From Nocardia vinacea NBRC 16497 (lineage in GTDB: Bacteria > Actinomycetota > Actinomycetes > Mycobacteriales > Mycobacteriaceae): a stretch of 36,573 nucleotides of DNA. The stretch covers positions 1-36,573 of the forward strand of contig NZ_BAGN01000063.1 of NCBI RefSeq assembly GCF_000308835.1. Reading direction: 5' to 3'. Shown in pieces: positions 15,758-23,734 of this stretch. Position numbers and translations under genes: made by a program. The notes beneath the pieces are model-generated. The model searched no databases. It saw nothing but the letters and a program-made list of their open reading frames with translations, and was not told the DNA's origin. Position 1 is the stretch's first letter, and every line of letters begins with the position of its first letter.

Positions 15758-17791
15758 ATGAGCGCTGCTGTTGCTGTCGCTGAGAATGCTGCGGAGCCGT
15801 TGAGTCGGGGCAAGACAAATGTCGTGTTTGCCACGATTGTGCTCGGGATGTTGTTGGCGGCGCTGGATCAGACGATCGTGTCCACCGCGTTGCCGACGAT
15901 CGTCGCCGATCTCGGCGAGGCCGGGCGGATGGCGTGGGTGGTCACGGCCTATTTGTTGGCGGAGGCGGTGGCGACCGCGCTGGCGGGTAAGCTCGGCGAT
16001 CTCTTCGGCCGCAAGCTGATATTCCAGCTCAGTGCGCTGATCTTCATCATCGGCTCGATGATCGCCGGTCTGGCCAATGGGATGACGTTGCTGATCGTCG
16101 CCCGCGGCATCCAGGGTTTCGGCGCCGGTGGCCTGATGGTCACCGCGATGGCGCTGATCGCCGACACCATTCCGCTGCGGCAGCGCGGTAAATATCAGGG
16201 CGCGCTCGGTGCCGTATTCGGTGTCACCACGGTGATCGGGCCGACGCTCGGCGGGCTGTTCACCGACCACGCGAGCTGGCGGTGGTGTTTTTACGTCAAC
16301 GTGCCCGTCGCGGTGATCATGATCGCCATGGCCGCACGCACGATCCCGCGGGTGCGCTCGGTGGTCAAGCCGATCATCGACTATGCGGGCATCGGACTCG
16401 TCGCGGCCGGTGTGTCCTGCCTGATTCTCGGACTGGAGTGGGGCGGGCAGCAGTACGCATGGGGCTCCGCGATGATCATCGGCCTGTTCGTGGCGGCGGT
16501 GCTACTGCTGGCCGCATTCGTCGCGGTCGAGCTGCGGGCCAGGGAGCCGATGCTGCCGATGAGCCTGTTCCGCAGCCGCGTGTTCACCGTGTGCTCGATC
16601 CTCAGCTTCATCGTCGGATTCGCGATGCTCGGCTCGATGACGTATCTGCCCGCGTATCTGCAGTATGTGAACGGGGTTTCGGCCACCGCGTCCGGCATTC
16701 GCACGCTGCCGCTGGTGGTCGGGTTGTTCATCACCTCGATCCTGTCCGGGCAGGTGGTCGGCAAGACCGGTCGCTACAAATACTTTCCGATCGTCGGCAC
16801 ATTGGTGATGGCGCTGGGGCTGTACCTGATGTCCACCATGGGGCGCAACACCGGCGTGTGGTTGGAATCGCTGTACATGCTGGTGCTCGGCCTCGGGCTC
16901 GGGCTGAGCATGCAGGTGTTGACCATCGTCGTGCAGAACACTGTGCCGTACGCGCAACTCGGCACCGCGACCTCGGGTGTCACCTTTTTCCGCACGCTCG
17001 GAAGTACCTTCGGCACAGCCATTTTCGGCACGCTCTACACCAATCAGATCGGACCGAACCTGGCCGATGCGCTCACGCAGGTCCGGGTTGTTTCGCCGGA
17101 GGTCGCGGCCGATGCGAAGTCGCTGCGTGCGCTGCCGTCGGAGGTGTCCGCGCCGATCATCGATGCCTACGCCGAATCCATCGACCACGTCTTCCTGTGG
17201 GTGGTGCCGGTCGCGCTGGCCGGTTTCGTGATCGCCTGGTTCTTGAAGGAGGTGCCACTGCGCGACAGTTCCCGAGCGGGTGCGACCGATGTGGGCGAGG
17301 GCTTTTCGATGCCGGAGTCCCCGGATCGTGTGGTGTTGCTGGAGCGCGCCGTCGCCGACACCATGCGCAAAGCGCATGAGGAGGGGCCGATCGGTCCGCG
17401 CATTCTCGCGGATTCGGGCAGCGGGCTGACTCGCGGCGAGGCCTGGGCGTTGGGGCAGGTCTATATGCACATCCGTATCCGGGGGACGGCGACAGTGGAT
17501 GCGATCGCGCAGCGGCACAAGGTGCCGGACGAGGTCATCGAACCCATCTACGACCGGGTGATCGGCCGCGGCTATCTCACCGAAGACGGTGCGGGACTGC
17601 GACTTACCGATACCGGACAGACCCAGGTCGATCTGATCCAGGCGTCGTGGCGGCGCTGGCTCGATACCAAGCTCGACGATTGGGACTGCGCCGATTCGGC
17701 CGACCGCGCGTTGCTCGATCAGGCCCTGGAGAACATCGCAGCCAAGTTGCTCGATGAAGAGACCAGAGAGCGCGAGCCCGTCCACGCCTAG
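15758..17791 (+). CDS. MFS (DHA2, 14-TM) drug exporter with extra C-terminal winged-helix-like domain
   Basis: 677 residues from ATG 15758. Residues about 20-496 form a DHA2/EmrB-QacA transporter: LDQTIVSTALPTIVADLG (motif D1), LAGKLGDLFGRK (motif A), IGPTLGGLFTDHASWRW (motif C), and about 14 hydrophobic helices ending near GFVIAWFLKEVPLRD. Family members expel drugs with proton antiport. About 180 soluble residues follow, which plain DHA2 pumps lack. Their layout (LTRGEAWALGQVYMHI, TVDAIAQRHKVPDEVIEPIY, GYLTEDGAGLRLTDTGQTQV) resembles a MarR-type winged helix with its wing. It may sense or gate; DNA binding from a membrane anchor is only a guess. The padR gene follows 55 bases downstream. 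Confidence 0.9.
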   Translation: MSAAVAVAENAAEPLSRGKTNVVFATIVLGMLLAALDQTIVSTALPTIVADLGEAGRMAWVVTAYLLAEAVATALAGKLGDLFGRKLIFQLSALIFIIGSMIAGLANGMTLLIVARGIQGFGAGGLMVTAMALIADTIPLRQRGKYQGALGAVFGVTTVIGPTLGGLFTDHASWRWCFYVNVPVAVIMIAMAARTIPRVRSVVKPIIDYAGIGLVAAGVSCLILGLEWGGQQYAWGSAMIIGLFVAAVLLLAAFVAVELRAREPMLPMSLFRSRVFTVCSILSFIVGFAMLGSMTYLPAYLQYVNGVSATASGIRTLPLVVGLFITSILSGQVVGKTGRYKYFPIVGTLVMALGLYLMSTMGRNTGVWLESLYMLVLGLGLGLSMQVLTIVVQNTVPYAQLGTATSGVTFFRTLGSTFGTAIFGTLYTNQIGPNLADALTQVRVVSPEVAADAKSLRALPSEVSAPIIDAYAESIDHVFLWVVPVALAGFVIAWFLKEVPLRDSSRAGATDVGEGFSMPESPDRVVLLERAVADTMRKAHEEGPIGPRILADSGSGLTRGEAWALGQVYMHIRIRGTATVDAIAQRHKVPDEVIEPIYDRVIGRGYLTEDGAGLRLTDTGQTQVDLIQASWRRWLDTKLDDWDCADSADRALLDQALENIAAKLLDEETREREPVHA

Positions 17792-17807
17792 TACTTGTGC
17801 CCGAATG

Positions 17808-17833
17808 CTCGTCGGCGTATATTCGTAGACGAG
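17808..17833 (+). promoter_or_regulatory. Imperfect 26-bp dyad before padR
   Basis: CTCGTC (17808-17813) and GACGAG (17828-17833) are perfect outer arms; over the full 13+13 bases 10 of 13 positions are symmetric. The dyad sits directly before the AAGGAGGT ribosome site (17835-17842), where an autoregulating PadR protein would bind. It could also affect the MFS gene only indirectly, since it lies downstream of it. Confidence 0.45.
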
Positions 17834-17846
17834 TAAGGAGGTGTCC

Positions 17847-18494
17847 ATGGCCACGAAGCGCAAGGTGAACAATCTGCTGGCGCTGGCGGTACTCGCGACC
17901 GTCATCGAACGGCCGATGCACCGCTACGAAATCGCCTCGCAGATGCGTGAGCGCGGCAAGGACCGCGATATGGACATCAAATGGGGCTCGCTGTATACCG
18001 TCGTGCAGAACATGGAGAAGGCGGGCTTCCTCGAGGTCGTCGGCAATGAGCGCGACGGTGCTCGGCCGGAACGCACGATCTATGCGATAACCGATGCCGG
18101 TCGCGCCGAAATGGCCGACTGGACAAGGGAATTGATTGCCGAGCCGGCACCGGAACACCATCGGTTCACGGCCGGACTCTCCGTCGTGGCGGCACTGCCG
18201 CCGGATGAAGTCGTCGAGTTGCTCGGCCGGCGCATCGACGCGCTGGGTCGCATCATCGAGGCTGCGCGCCGAGAACTCGATCAACTCGCGGTCGCCAATC
18301 TGCCCAGGCTGTTCGTCGTCGAAGCCGAATACGGTGTGGCGATGCTGGAGGCCGAGGTGGCGTGGGCCGTGTCGCTGCGTGACGAGATCGCCGCCGGGAC
18401 TTTCCCCGGTGTCGATCTGTGGCGGCATATGCATGCCGTCGGCATGTCGCCCGCCGAGGTCACGGAGCTGGTGGAAAGGGGGATGACGGAATAG
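17847..18494 (+). CDS. PadR family transcriptional regulator
   Basis: 215 residues. ATG 17847 follows an almost ideal AAGGAGGT by 4 bases. The N-terminal winged helix has the PadR hallmarks: NLLALAVLATVIERPMHRYE, DIKWGSLYTVVQNMEKAGFL and ERTIYAITDAGRAEM. The C-terminal half is helical (ALGRIIEAARRELDQLAVAN and the EAEVAWAVSLRDEI helix) and should dimerise. PadR proteins usually repress nearby efflux or detoxification genes and let go on binding a drug or phenolic compound. Here the neighbours are an MFS pump upstream and a FAD monooxygenase downstream. A hairpin right after the stop suggests padR ends its own transcript. Confidence 0.93.
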   Translation: MATKRKVNNLLALAVLATVIERPMHRYEIASQMRERGKDRDMDIKWGSLYTVVQNMEKAGFLEVVGNERDGARPERTIYAITDAGRAEMADWTRELIAEPAPEHHRFTAGLSVVAALPPDEVVELLGRRIDALGRIIEAARRELDQLAVANLPRLFVVEAEYGVAMLEAEVAWAVSLRDEIAAGTFPGVDLWRHMHAVGMSPAEVTELVERGMTE

Positions 18495-18498
18495 AGAC

Positions 18499-18537
18499 CG
18501 GGCCCGGCGGGGTGCGGCAACACCGCCGCCGAGCCCG
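18499..18537 (+). terminator. Terminator hairpin after padR
   Basis: CGGGC...GCCCG, CGGCGG...CCGCCG and GGTG...CACC form a long G+C stem with a small mismatch and bulge around the loop cggcaa, starting 4 bases after the padR stop. No U-run. Confidence 0.5.
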
Positions 18538-18599
18538 ATGTAACCGTCTCGAACCGCGTCCGCATGCGCGCACCCGGCTACAAGGCTGGCAACCACAGG

Positions 18600-18665
18600 A
18601 TAACTGGGTGTGCGATGGGATGGCCGGTTCGGGCTTTCGAAGAAACCCGTATCGCACATAACTGG
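18600..18665 (+). promoter_or_regulatory. Leader repeats before the FAD monooxygenase
   Basis: An 8-bp inverted repeat, TGTGCGAT (18609-18616) and ATCGCACA (18651-18658), lies between two direct copies of ATAACTGG (18600-18607 and 18658-18665). The second copy contains the GG of the ribosome site GGAG. This could be a regulatory loop or operator; it is short and unproven. Confidence 0.3.
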
Positions 18666-18674
18666 AGTACACCC

Positions 18675-19880
18675 ATGTCCAAAACAGAAACAGCCATCGT
18701 TATCGGCGGTGGTATCGCCGGACCCGTCACCGCCACCGCTCTGCGCAAGGCGGGCATTGCCGCTCGCGTCTACGAGGCCTATCCGGGGCCCACCTTTGGC
18801 ATCGGAAGTGGGCTGGCATTGGCGCCGAATGGTGTTGCCGCCCTCGACATTGTCGGTGCCGGCGACCTCGTTCGGGGGATAGCGAGTCCGATATCGCACA
18901 CACAGCTGTCGGTCGGCGGCAAAGTGCTGCGGATGCCGGAAATGCCGGACGTTCCGTCGTTGAAGATGGTCGACCGCAATGAATTGCACCGGACGCTGCA
19001 CGATCACGCGGTCGCCGCTGGTGTTCCTTTCGAATACAACAAGCGACTCGTACGCGTCGAGGAGGACGCGGACGGTGTCACCGCGCATTTCGCCGATGGC
19101 AGCCGCGCAACCGCAGATGTGCTGATCGGCGCGGACGGTATTCGATCCACGGTGCGCGGTCTCATCGACCCGGACAATCCGGGACCGGAGTACACCGGGA
19201 TGATCGGATTCGGCGCGATGCTCGGCAATGATTTCGGAATTCCCTCGGAGACAATGGTTTTCGCGTTCGGGAAGAAGGCGTACTACCTATACGGCGCAGT
19301 CGACGACAAAGTCATGTGGGGTGCCAATCTGCCGCACAAGGAGTATCTGTCGCTGACCGAGGCCCGGGCGATTCCGGCCGAGCACTGGTTGGCGATCCTG
19401 CGGGAGACTTACGCCGAGGACACCCCGGGCGGCGAATTCGCCCGCAGGACCACCGCGGAAAATCTGGAAACGACTGGGGCACTGCACATTATGCCGCCGG
19501 TGCCGACCTGGTATCGGGGGCGCATGGTGCTGGTCGGGGATTCGGTGCACGCGCCGTCCAATAGTTCGGGTCAAGGGGCGTCGCTGGCCATCGAGAGTGC
19601 GGTGCAGCTGGCACGCTGTCTGCGGGACCTGCCGGATCACACCTCGGCCTTCGCTGCCTATGAGGGGGTGCGGCGGCCGCGGGTGGAGGGCGTCGCGGCC
19701 CGGGCGCGCAAGATCAACCACAGCAAGACGCCGGGGCCGGTGGCCCGCCGGATGATGTCCATGCTGATGCCGCTGCTGATCAAAGGGATGAACCCGGAGA
19801 AGACCATGGGGGGCGAGCAGCGGTATCGGATCGATTGGGATGCGCCGGTGCAGCAGGAGTTGGCGACTGTGAAAGCGTAG
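18675..19880 (+). CDS. FAD-dependent monooxygenase (group A, salicylate hydroxylase/TetX-like)
   Basis: 401 residues. ATG 18675 has GGAG 7 bases upstream. The FAD site GGGIAG is at 11-16 in a Rossmann start (AIVIGGGIAGPVTATALRKAG), the DG motif (ADVLIGADGIRSTVRG) is near 149-163, and the GD motif (VLVGDSVHAPSNSSGQGASL) is near 286-305. Group A flavoprotein hydroxylases use NAD(P)H and oxygen on aromatic compounds, and some members inactivate antibiotics. The setting next to padR and an efflux pump fits a detoxifying or drug-modifying role, but the substrate cannot be read from sequence. The transcript ends at a clear terminator at 19889. Confidence 0.9.
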   Translation: MSKTETAIVIGGGIAGPVTATALRKAGIAARVYEAYPGPTFGIGSGLALAPNGVAALDIVGAGDLVRGIASPISHTQLSVGGKVLRMPEMPDVPSLKMVDRNELHRTLHDHAVAAGVPFEYNKRLVRVEEDADGVTAHFADGSRATADVLIGADGIRSTVRGLIDPDNPGPEYTGMIGFGAMLGNDFGIPSETMVFAFGKKAYYLYGAVDDKVMWGANLPHKEYLSLTEARAIPAEHWLAILRETYAEDTPGGEFARRTTAENLETTGALHIMPPVPTWYRGRMVLVGDSVHAPSNSSGQGASLAIESAVQLARCLRDLPDHTSAFAAYEGVRRPRVEGVAARARKINHSKTPGPVARRMMSMLMPLLIKGMNPEKTMGGEQRYRIDWDAPVQQELATVKA

Positions 19881-19888
19881 TGCTGGTG

Positions 19889-19921
19889 CTGCCTGCCCCT
19901 TCTTGGGGCAGGCAGTATTTT
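19889..19921 (+). terminator. Rho-independent terminator after the monooxygenase
   Basis: CTGCCTGCCCC (19889-19899) and GGGGCAGGCAG (19905-19915) form a perfect 11-bp stem with loop ttctt, followed by tatttt. This is the only hairpin in the window with a real U-run. Confidence 0.85.
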
Positions 19922-19984
19922 CGAACCCGATGGCCGGTTCTTCCGTAACGTAGGAGATGAGAATCGAACACCAGGGGGGGATAG

Positions 19985-20749
19985 ATGGTGCATACCGATC
20001 CTGCACTGCAGCTGACCGGGCTTTATAAGCGATTCGGCGGTCCGTGGGTGGTCGATGATGTCGGCCTCACGGTGCCGCCGGGCTCGTTCTTCGGGCTGGT
20101 CGGCCCGAATGGTGCAGGCAAGACGACCACCTTGTCGATGGCCTGCGGACTGTTACGGCCGGACGCCGGACAGGCGCGGATCTTCGGCGTCGATGTGTGG
20201 GCCGATCCGATCGCGGCGAAGACTTTGGCGGGCGTATTGCCGGATGGACTTGCGCTACCGGAGCGCCTGACGGGCCGCGAACTGTTGACCTACACCGGTC
20301 TACTGCGCGGACTGCCCGCGAATACGGTGGCCGAACGTGCCGAGGAATTACTCGGAGTTTTCGAATTGACCGGTGCCGAACGGACTCTCGTCGTCGATTA
20401 CTCCGCGGGCATGCGTAAGAAGATCGGATTGGCGACGGCGCTGCTGCACGCACCGAAACTACTGGTGCTCGACGAACCGTTCGAGGCCGTGGATCCGGTA
20501 TCGGCGAGCACGATTCGCACCATCCTGCAGCGGTTCGTCGCGGCGGGCGGTGCGGTGGTGCTGTCGAGTCATGTGATGGCGCTGGTGGAGAACCTGTGCG
20601 ATCGGGTCGCGGTGATCACCGCCGGACGGGTGGTGGCCGCGGGGACGCTCGACGAGGTGCGCGGAGACAGCACCTTGGAGACGGCGTTCGTACATCTGGT
20701 CGGCGGCCGGGTCGGCGGGGAGGACGGGCTGTCGTGGTTGGCGTCCTGA
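19985..20749 (+). CDS. ABC transporter ATP-binding protein
   Basis: 254 residues from ATG 19985. Walker A GPNGAGKTT at 40-48, a signature-like DYSAGMRKKIGLATAL near 138-153 (YSAGM instead of LSGGQ, as in drug/ABC-2 exporters), Walker B LLVLDEPFEAVDP near 159-171, and the switch His in VVLSSHVMAL. It powers the permease encoded by the next gene, whose GTG start lies 16 bases inside this gene. The CcmA/DrrA-like sequence points to an exporter; no substrate-binding protein gene is present, in line with that. The gene follows the terminator at 19889, so it starts a new unit. Confidence 0.93.
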   Translation: MVHTDPALQLTGLYKRFGGPWVVDDVGLTVPPGSFFGLVGPNGAGKTTTLSMACGLLRPDAGQARIFGVDVWADPIAAKTLAGVLPDGLALPERLTGRELLTYTGLLRGLPANTVAERAEELLGVFELTGAERTLVVDYSAGMRKKIGLATALLHAPKLLVLDEPFEAVDPVSASTIRTILQRFVAAGGAVVLSSHVMALVENLCDRVAVITAGRVVAAGTLDEVRGDSTLETAFVHLVGGRVGGEDGLSWLAS

Positions 20750-22302
20750 TTCGGATGCGGTTGTTGCTGACCAAGCGTGCTCTGGGCAATGGCTGGCAAG
20801 GTGTCACGTTCGTCAGCGGTGTGATCATCGGTCTCGTATTCGCGCTCGGCACAGCGGGTCTCGTTGGATTCGGGGTGCGGGACGGCGATGTGTCCGGTGG
20901 TATCACGGTGGCCGCCGCGTGGTACGGGATATGGACGCTCGGCTGGTTGTGCGGTCCGGTATTGATGGGCAGCAGCGATGAGACGGTGCAGCCCGAACAT
21001 CTGCGGCTGCTGCCGCTGAGTCATCGACAGTTGGCCACCGGGTTATTGGCGACGGCATTCGTCGGGCCCGCGCCGGTGATCAATCTGCTCGCCTTCTCCG
21101 GACTGATTGTGCTCGCAGCGCAATTGAGTTGGGGTGCGGCCGCGGTGGCGCTGGTCGGGGTGTTGCTGCAGTTGGTATTCGTGGTGGTGCTCTCGCGGGT
21201 GGTGCTGGCGTGGATCGGTGCCGCGATGCGTTCGCGGAGGGGGCGCGATCTCGGGGTGCTGCTCGCCGGTCTCGCCGGATTGGCCTACTACCCGATGAGT
21301 TTCCTGCTGAATCATGTGGATGCGGTGCGAGAATCGGCACCGTGGTTGGCGAATATGTTGCGCGCCTTGCCTTCCGGATGGGCACCTGTTGCGGTGGGTG
21401 CAGCTGCGCGCGGTGATCGGTTTTCGGCGCTGATCGCGTTGGGCGGATTGCTGGCCTTGACGGCGGTGCTGTGGCAGGCATGGTCGGTGCTGTTGCGGCG
21501 GCGGTTGACCGCGCCGCTGGATTCGGTATCCGGCACGGGCGGGCGAGGGATGCTGCTGAGTCGGGTGCGGACGTCCGGGCCGGTGGGTGCGGTCGTGGTC
21601 AAGGAGTTGCGAACGTGGTCTCGCGACAGTCGACGCCGGGCTGCGCTATTGCCCGTCCTGCTGGTGGGGGCTCTGCTGCCGGTCTTTCCGGCAATACAGG
21701 GCAACGGCTCGGGCGGTGCGGTGTTCGCGGGTGTGAGTGCCGCGTGGTTCGCGGGCCTGGCCGCCAACAATCTCTACGGCTACGACGGAACCGCGCTTTG
21801 GCAGACATTGGTGACGCCCGGCGCGGTGCGCGCCGATGTGCGGGGGCGACTGCTGGCCCTGCTGTTGGTGATCGGCCTGCCGTCCGTGCTGCTAGCCGTG
21901 GTTTTGCCGGGTGCGCTCGGTCGCTGGTCGATGTACCCGTGGACGCTGTCGCTGCTGTTCGCTGTGCTCGGCGTCGGCGCGGGTTCGGCCGTTTTCCTGT
22001 CGGTAACCGCGCCCTACCCGCTACCGCCGCGTACCGGAAATCCCTTCGCGTCCTCCGGAAATCCAGGCTGTGCAAAGGCTTTGGTGCAAGTCGCCACCAG
22101 CCTTGGCCAACTGGTCGCGGTGATCCCGGTCCTGATCGTGCTGATCATCGGCCTGGCACTCGACCTGACCGCCGTACTGTGGCTGGCCCTGCCGGTCGGG
22201 ATCGCGATCGGGATCATCGGCGCAGTGGTCGGTGCACGTCTCGCCGAAGAGCGGTTGTCCGCCCGTGGACCGGAGGTCCTTGCTGCTGTGCAGCCGCGTT
22301 GA
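20734..22302 (+). CDS. ABC transporter permease (ABC-2-like exporter)
   Basis: 522 residues from GTG 20734, overlapping the ATPase by 16 bases. GGGGAGGA upstream inside the ATPase gene serves as the ribosome site. The protein has many hydrophobic segments (about 12), a basic N-terminus (RMRLLLTKRAL) that looks like the coupling start of ABC-2 permeases, and a mid-protein cytoplasmic stretch (VVKELRTWSRDSRRRAALLP). The last segment, GIAIGIIGAVVGARLAEERL, is repeated in degraded form downstream of the stop (see the repeat at 22204-22425). Substrate unknown. Confidence 0.88.
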   Translation: MVGVLIRMRLLLTKRALGNGWQGVTFVSGVIIGLVFALGTAGLVGFGVRDGDVSGGITVAAAWYGIWTLGWLCGPVLMGSSDETVQPEHLRLLPLSHRQLATGLLATAFVGPAPVINLLAFSGLIVLAAQLSWGAAAVALVGVLLQLVFVVVLSRVVLAWIGAAMRSRRGRDLGVLLAGLAGLAYYPMSFLLNHVDAVRESAPWLANMLRALPSGWAPVAVGAAARGDRFSALIALGGLLALTAVLWQAWSVLLRRRLTAPLDSVSGTGGRGMLLSRVRTSGPVGAVVVKELRTWSRDSRRRAALLPVLLVGALLPVFPAIQGNGSGGAVFAGVSAAWFAGLAANNLYGYDGTALWQTLVTPGAVRADVRGRLLALLLVIGLPSVLLAVVLPGALGRWSMYPWTLSLLFAVLGVGAGSAVFLSVTAPYPLPPRTGNPFASSGNPGCAKALVQVATSLGQLVAVIPVLIVLIIGLALDLTAVLWLALPVGIAIGIIGAVVGARLAEERLSARGPEVLAAVQPR

Positions 22303-22425
22303 TGCTGGTCAGGAACGCGATCGCTATTGCGGGTGCGGTCTTCGGTGCCCGCCTTGCCGGGGAGCGGCCGTCTGGGCACGGGCGGCGGTTCTGCTGCTGC
22401 GTAGCCGCGTCGATGCTGGTCGGTG
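22204..22425 (+). repeat. Imperfect tandem duplication of the permease 3' end
   Basis: The last coding bases of the permease and the first bases after its stop (about 22204-22313) reappear about 111-113 bases later (about 22316-22425). Matched landmarks: GCGATCG at 22204 and 22316; CGGTGC(A/C)CG at 22230 and 22343; TGCTGCTG followed by AGCCGCGT and GATGCTGGT ending near 22309 and 22420. The second copy has small indels and reads, in another frame, AIAIAGAVFGARLAGERPS, like the true AIGIIGAVVGARLAEERLS. It is a decayed copy. Confidence 0.75.
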
Positions 22426-22486
22426 TCGGAGGCGGGTTCTCGTTGCATGGGATCGGTGATCGGCTGGTCGAGTATTGGGAGAGAAA

Positions 22487-22492
22487 TACACT
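22487..22492 (+). promoter_or_regulatory. -10 box for the LysR gene
   Basis: TACACT, then 6 bases, then GTG 22499. Leaderless layout. Confidence 0.4.
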
Positions 22493-22498
22493 TGTAGG

Positions 22499-23422
22499 GT
22501 GGGCGATAGGGATTCCGATGGCAGTCTCGATCTGAATCAGCTGCGGACGTTCCTGGCGGTGCATCGTGCCGGATCCATTACGGCGGGGGCGCGGTTGGTG
22601 GGGTTGTCGCAGCCGACGGTGACGACACAGTTGCAGGCGTTGGAGAAGCGGCTGGGGTATCGGCTGTTCGATCGGTTGCCGCGCGGGGTGGCATCGACCA
22701 CCGCTGCCGTGGAGTTGGCGGCTCGGGTCGCCGGGCCACTGGATGCGCTCGACGGGGTCACGGTGCGGGCCGTGCCGGCCGAACCGGTGCCACAGCCGCC
22801 GGTGCGCTTGGCCGGGCCCGCCGAATTGCTTGCGGTGCAGGCACTTCCGGCACTCGCGCCGTTGATCGGGCGCGGTGTGCGGCTGACGGTCACCGCGGGG
22901 CTTTCCGAGGAACTGCTGGCCGGACTCCGCGCCGGACACTACGACCTCATCGTGTCCACGGTGCGCCCCCGCGGCCGCGCCTTGGTCGCCGAACCGCTCG
23001 CCGACGAGGAATTCGTCCTGGTCGCCGCCCCTCAGCTGGCCGCCCGCATCGATACCGCACGGCTGCGCACCGACGGACCCGCCGCCCTCACCGATCTACC
23101 CTTGGTCAGCTACTCGGCCGACCTCCCCATCCTCCGCCGCTACTGGAGACATGTCTTCGGCGTCCGCCTCGCCGCCGAAGCCGCGGTAGTCGTCGCCGAC
23201 CTGCGCGCCATCACCGCAACCGTCGCCGCAGGCGCAGGCATCAGCGTTCTCCCGCGCTACCTCTGCGCTCCCGAACTCGCCGCAGGCACCCTGGTCCCCC
23301 TGCTCGAACCCGATGACCCGCCCATCAACACCGGCTTCCTGGTCCGTCGCCCCGGCACCACCTCCCGTCCCCACATAGACCTGGTCTACAAACACCTTCG
23401 TTCCGCCGCCCGAACTTGGTGA
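22499..23422 (+). CDS. LysR family transcriptional regulator
   Basis: 307 residues from GTG 22499; a TTG at 22475 is the other in-frame choice. The N-terminal winged helix reads DLNQLRTFLAVHRAGSITAG then RLVGLSQPTVTTQLQALEKR and GYRLFDRLPRG. The periplasmic-binding-like effector domain starts near residue 90 and includes the typical LLAGLRAGHYDLIVSTVRPR and VAAGAGISVLPRYLC. It is not divergent from a clear target: the ABC genes lie upstream in the same direction, and the next gene is convergent. Its effector and target are unknown. Confidence 0.9.
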   Translation: MGDRDSDGSLDLNQLRTFLAVHRAGSITAGARLVGLSQPTVTTQLQALEKRLGYRLFDRLPRGVASTTAAVELAARVAGPLDALDGVTVRAVPAEPVPQPPVRLAGPAELLAVQALPALAPLIGRGVRLTVTAGLSEELLAGLRAGHYDLIVSTVRPRGRALVAEPLADEEFVLVAAPQLAARIDTARLRTDGPAALTDLPLVSYSADLPILRRYWRHVFGVRLAAEAAVVVADLRAITATVAAGAGISVLPRYLCAPELAAGTLVPLLEPDDPPINTGFLVRRPGTTSRPHIDLVYKHLRSAARTW

Positions 23423-23734
23423 ACCCCGCCGACGTGGACGTCGGCACCCGTCGTTGCCAACACACCGTGACATGTTGACGCGGCGGGCCGATCCGCGACC
23501 GGGCTACGAGTCGCCGGGCGCACTTGGTGAACTGCCGCCGCCGAGGTGGATACCTGGGTTTCGCACCACTGTCAGCTGTCAGTGCGTCGGAGAAGTTCGC
23601 AGACGTTTGCGAGTCACCGCGTGCAGTCGGTGAATCGCCGAGGTACTTGCGCAGGCTTCGCGCTGCCGCCGATACACCGCGACCCGTTCGCGCAGCGGGC
23701 CCTGTCGGCTGCGTCCTCGCCTCCGGTGCTGAGT
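23423..23734. repeat. Gene-free spacer with about 105-base degenerate repeats
   Basis: The 312 bases between two convergent genes hold no convincing gene. GGTGAA followed by a C-rich GCCG block recurs at 23418, 23526 and 23629 (steps of 108 and 103). Two of the preceding joints also match: CGAGTCGCCGGGCGCACTTG and CGAGTCACCGCGTGCAGTCG. The copies are much diverged. This may be an old tandem repeat or chance in G+C-rich DNA. Confidence 0.35.

Noticed and set aside
16502..17905. 467-residue minus-strand open frame
   Set aside because: It is antisense to the MFS pump and padR; the low-complexity His/Asp/Arg content is typical of shadow frames.
18600..18665. Riboswitch before the FAD monooxygenase
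   Set aside because: The inverted and direct repeats there are short, and no known riboswitch core can be recognised; kept only as a low-confidence regulatory feature.
22302..22535. 77-residue frame starting at the permease stop (TGATG)
   Set aside because: It is built on the decayed duplicate of the permease end and runs into the LysR gene. Listed as part of the duplication instead of as a gene, though a leader peptide cannot be fully excluded.
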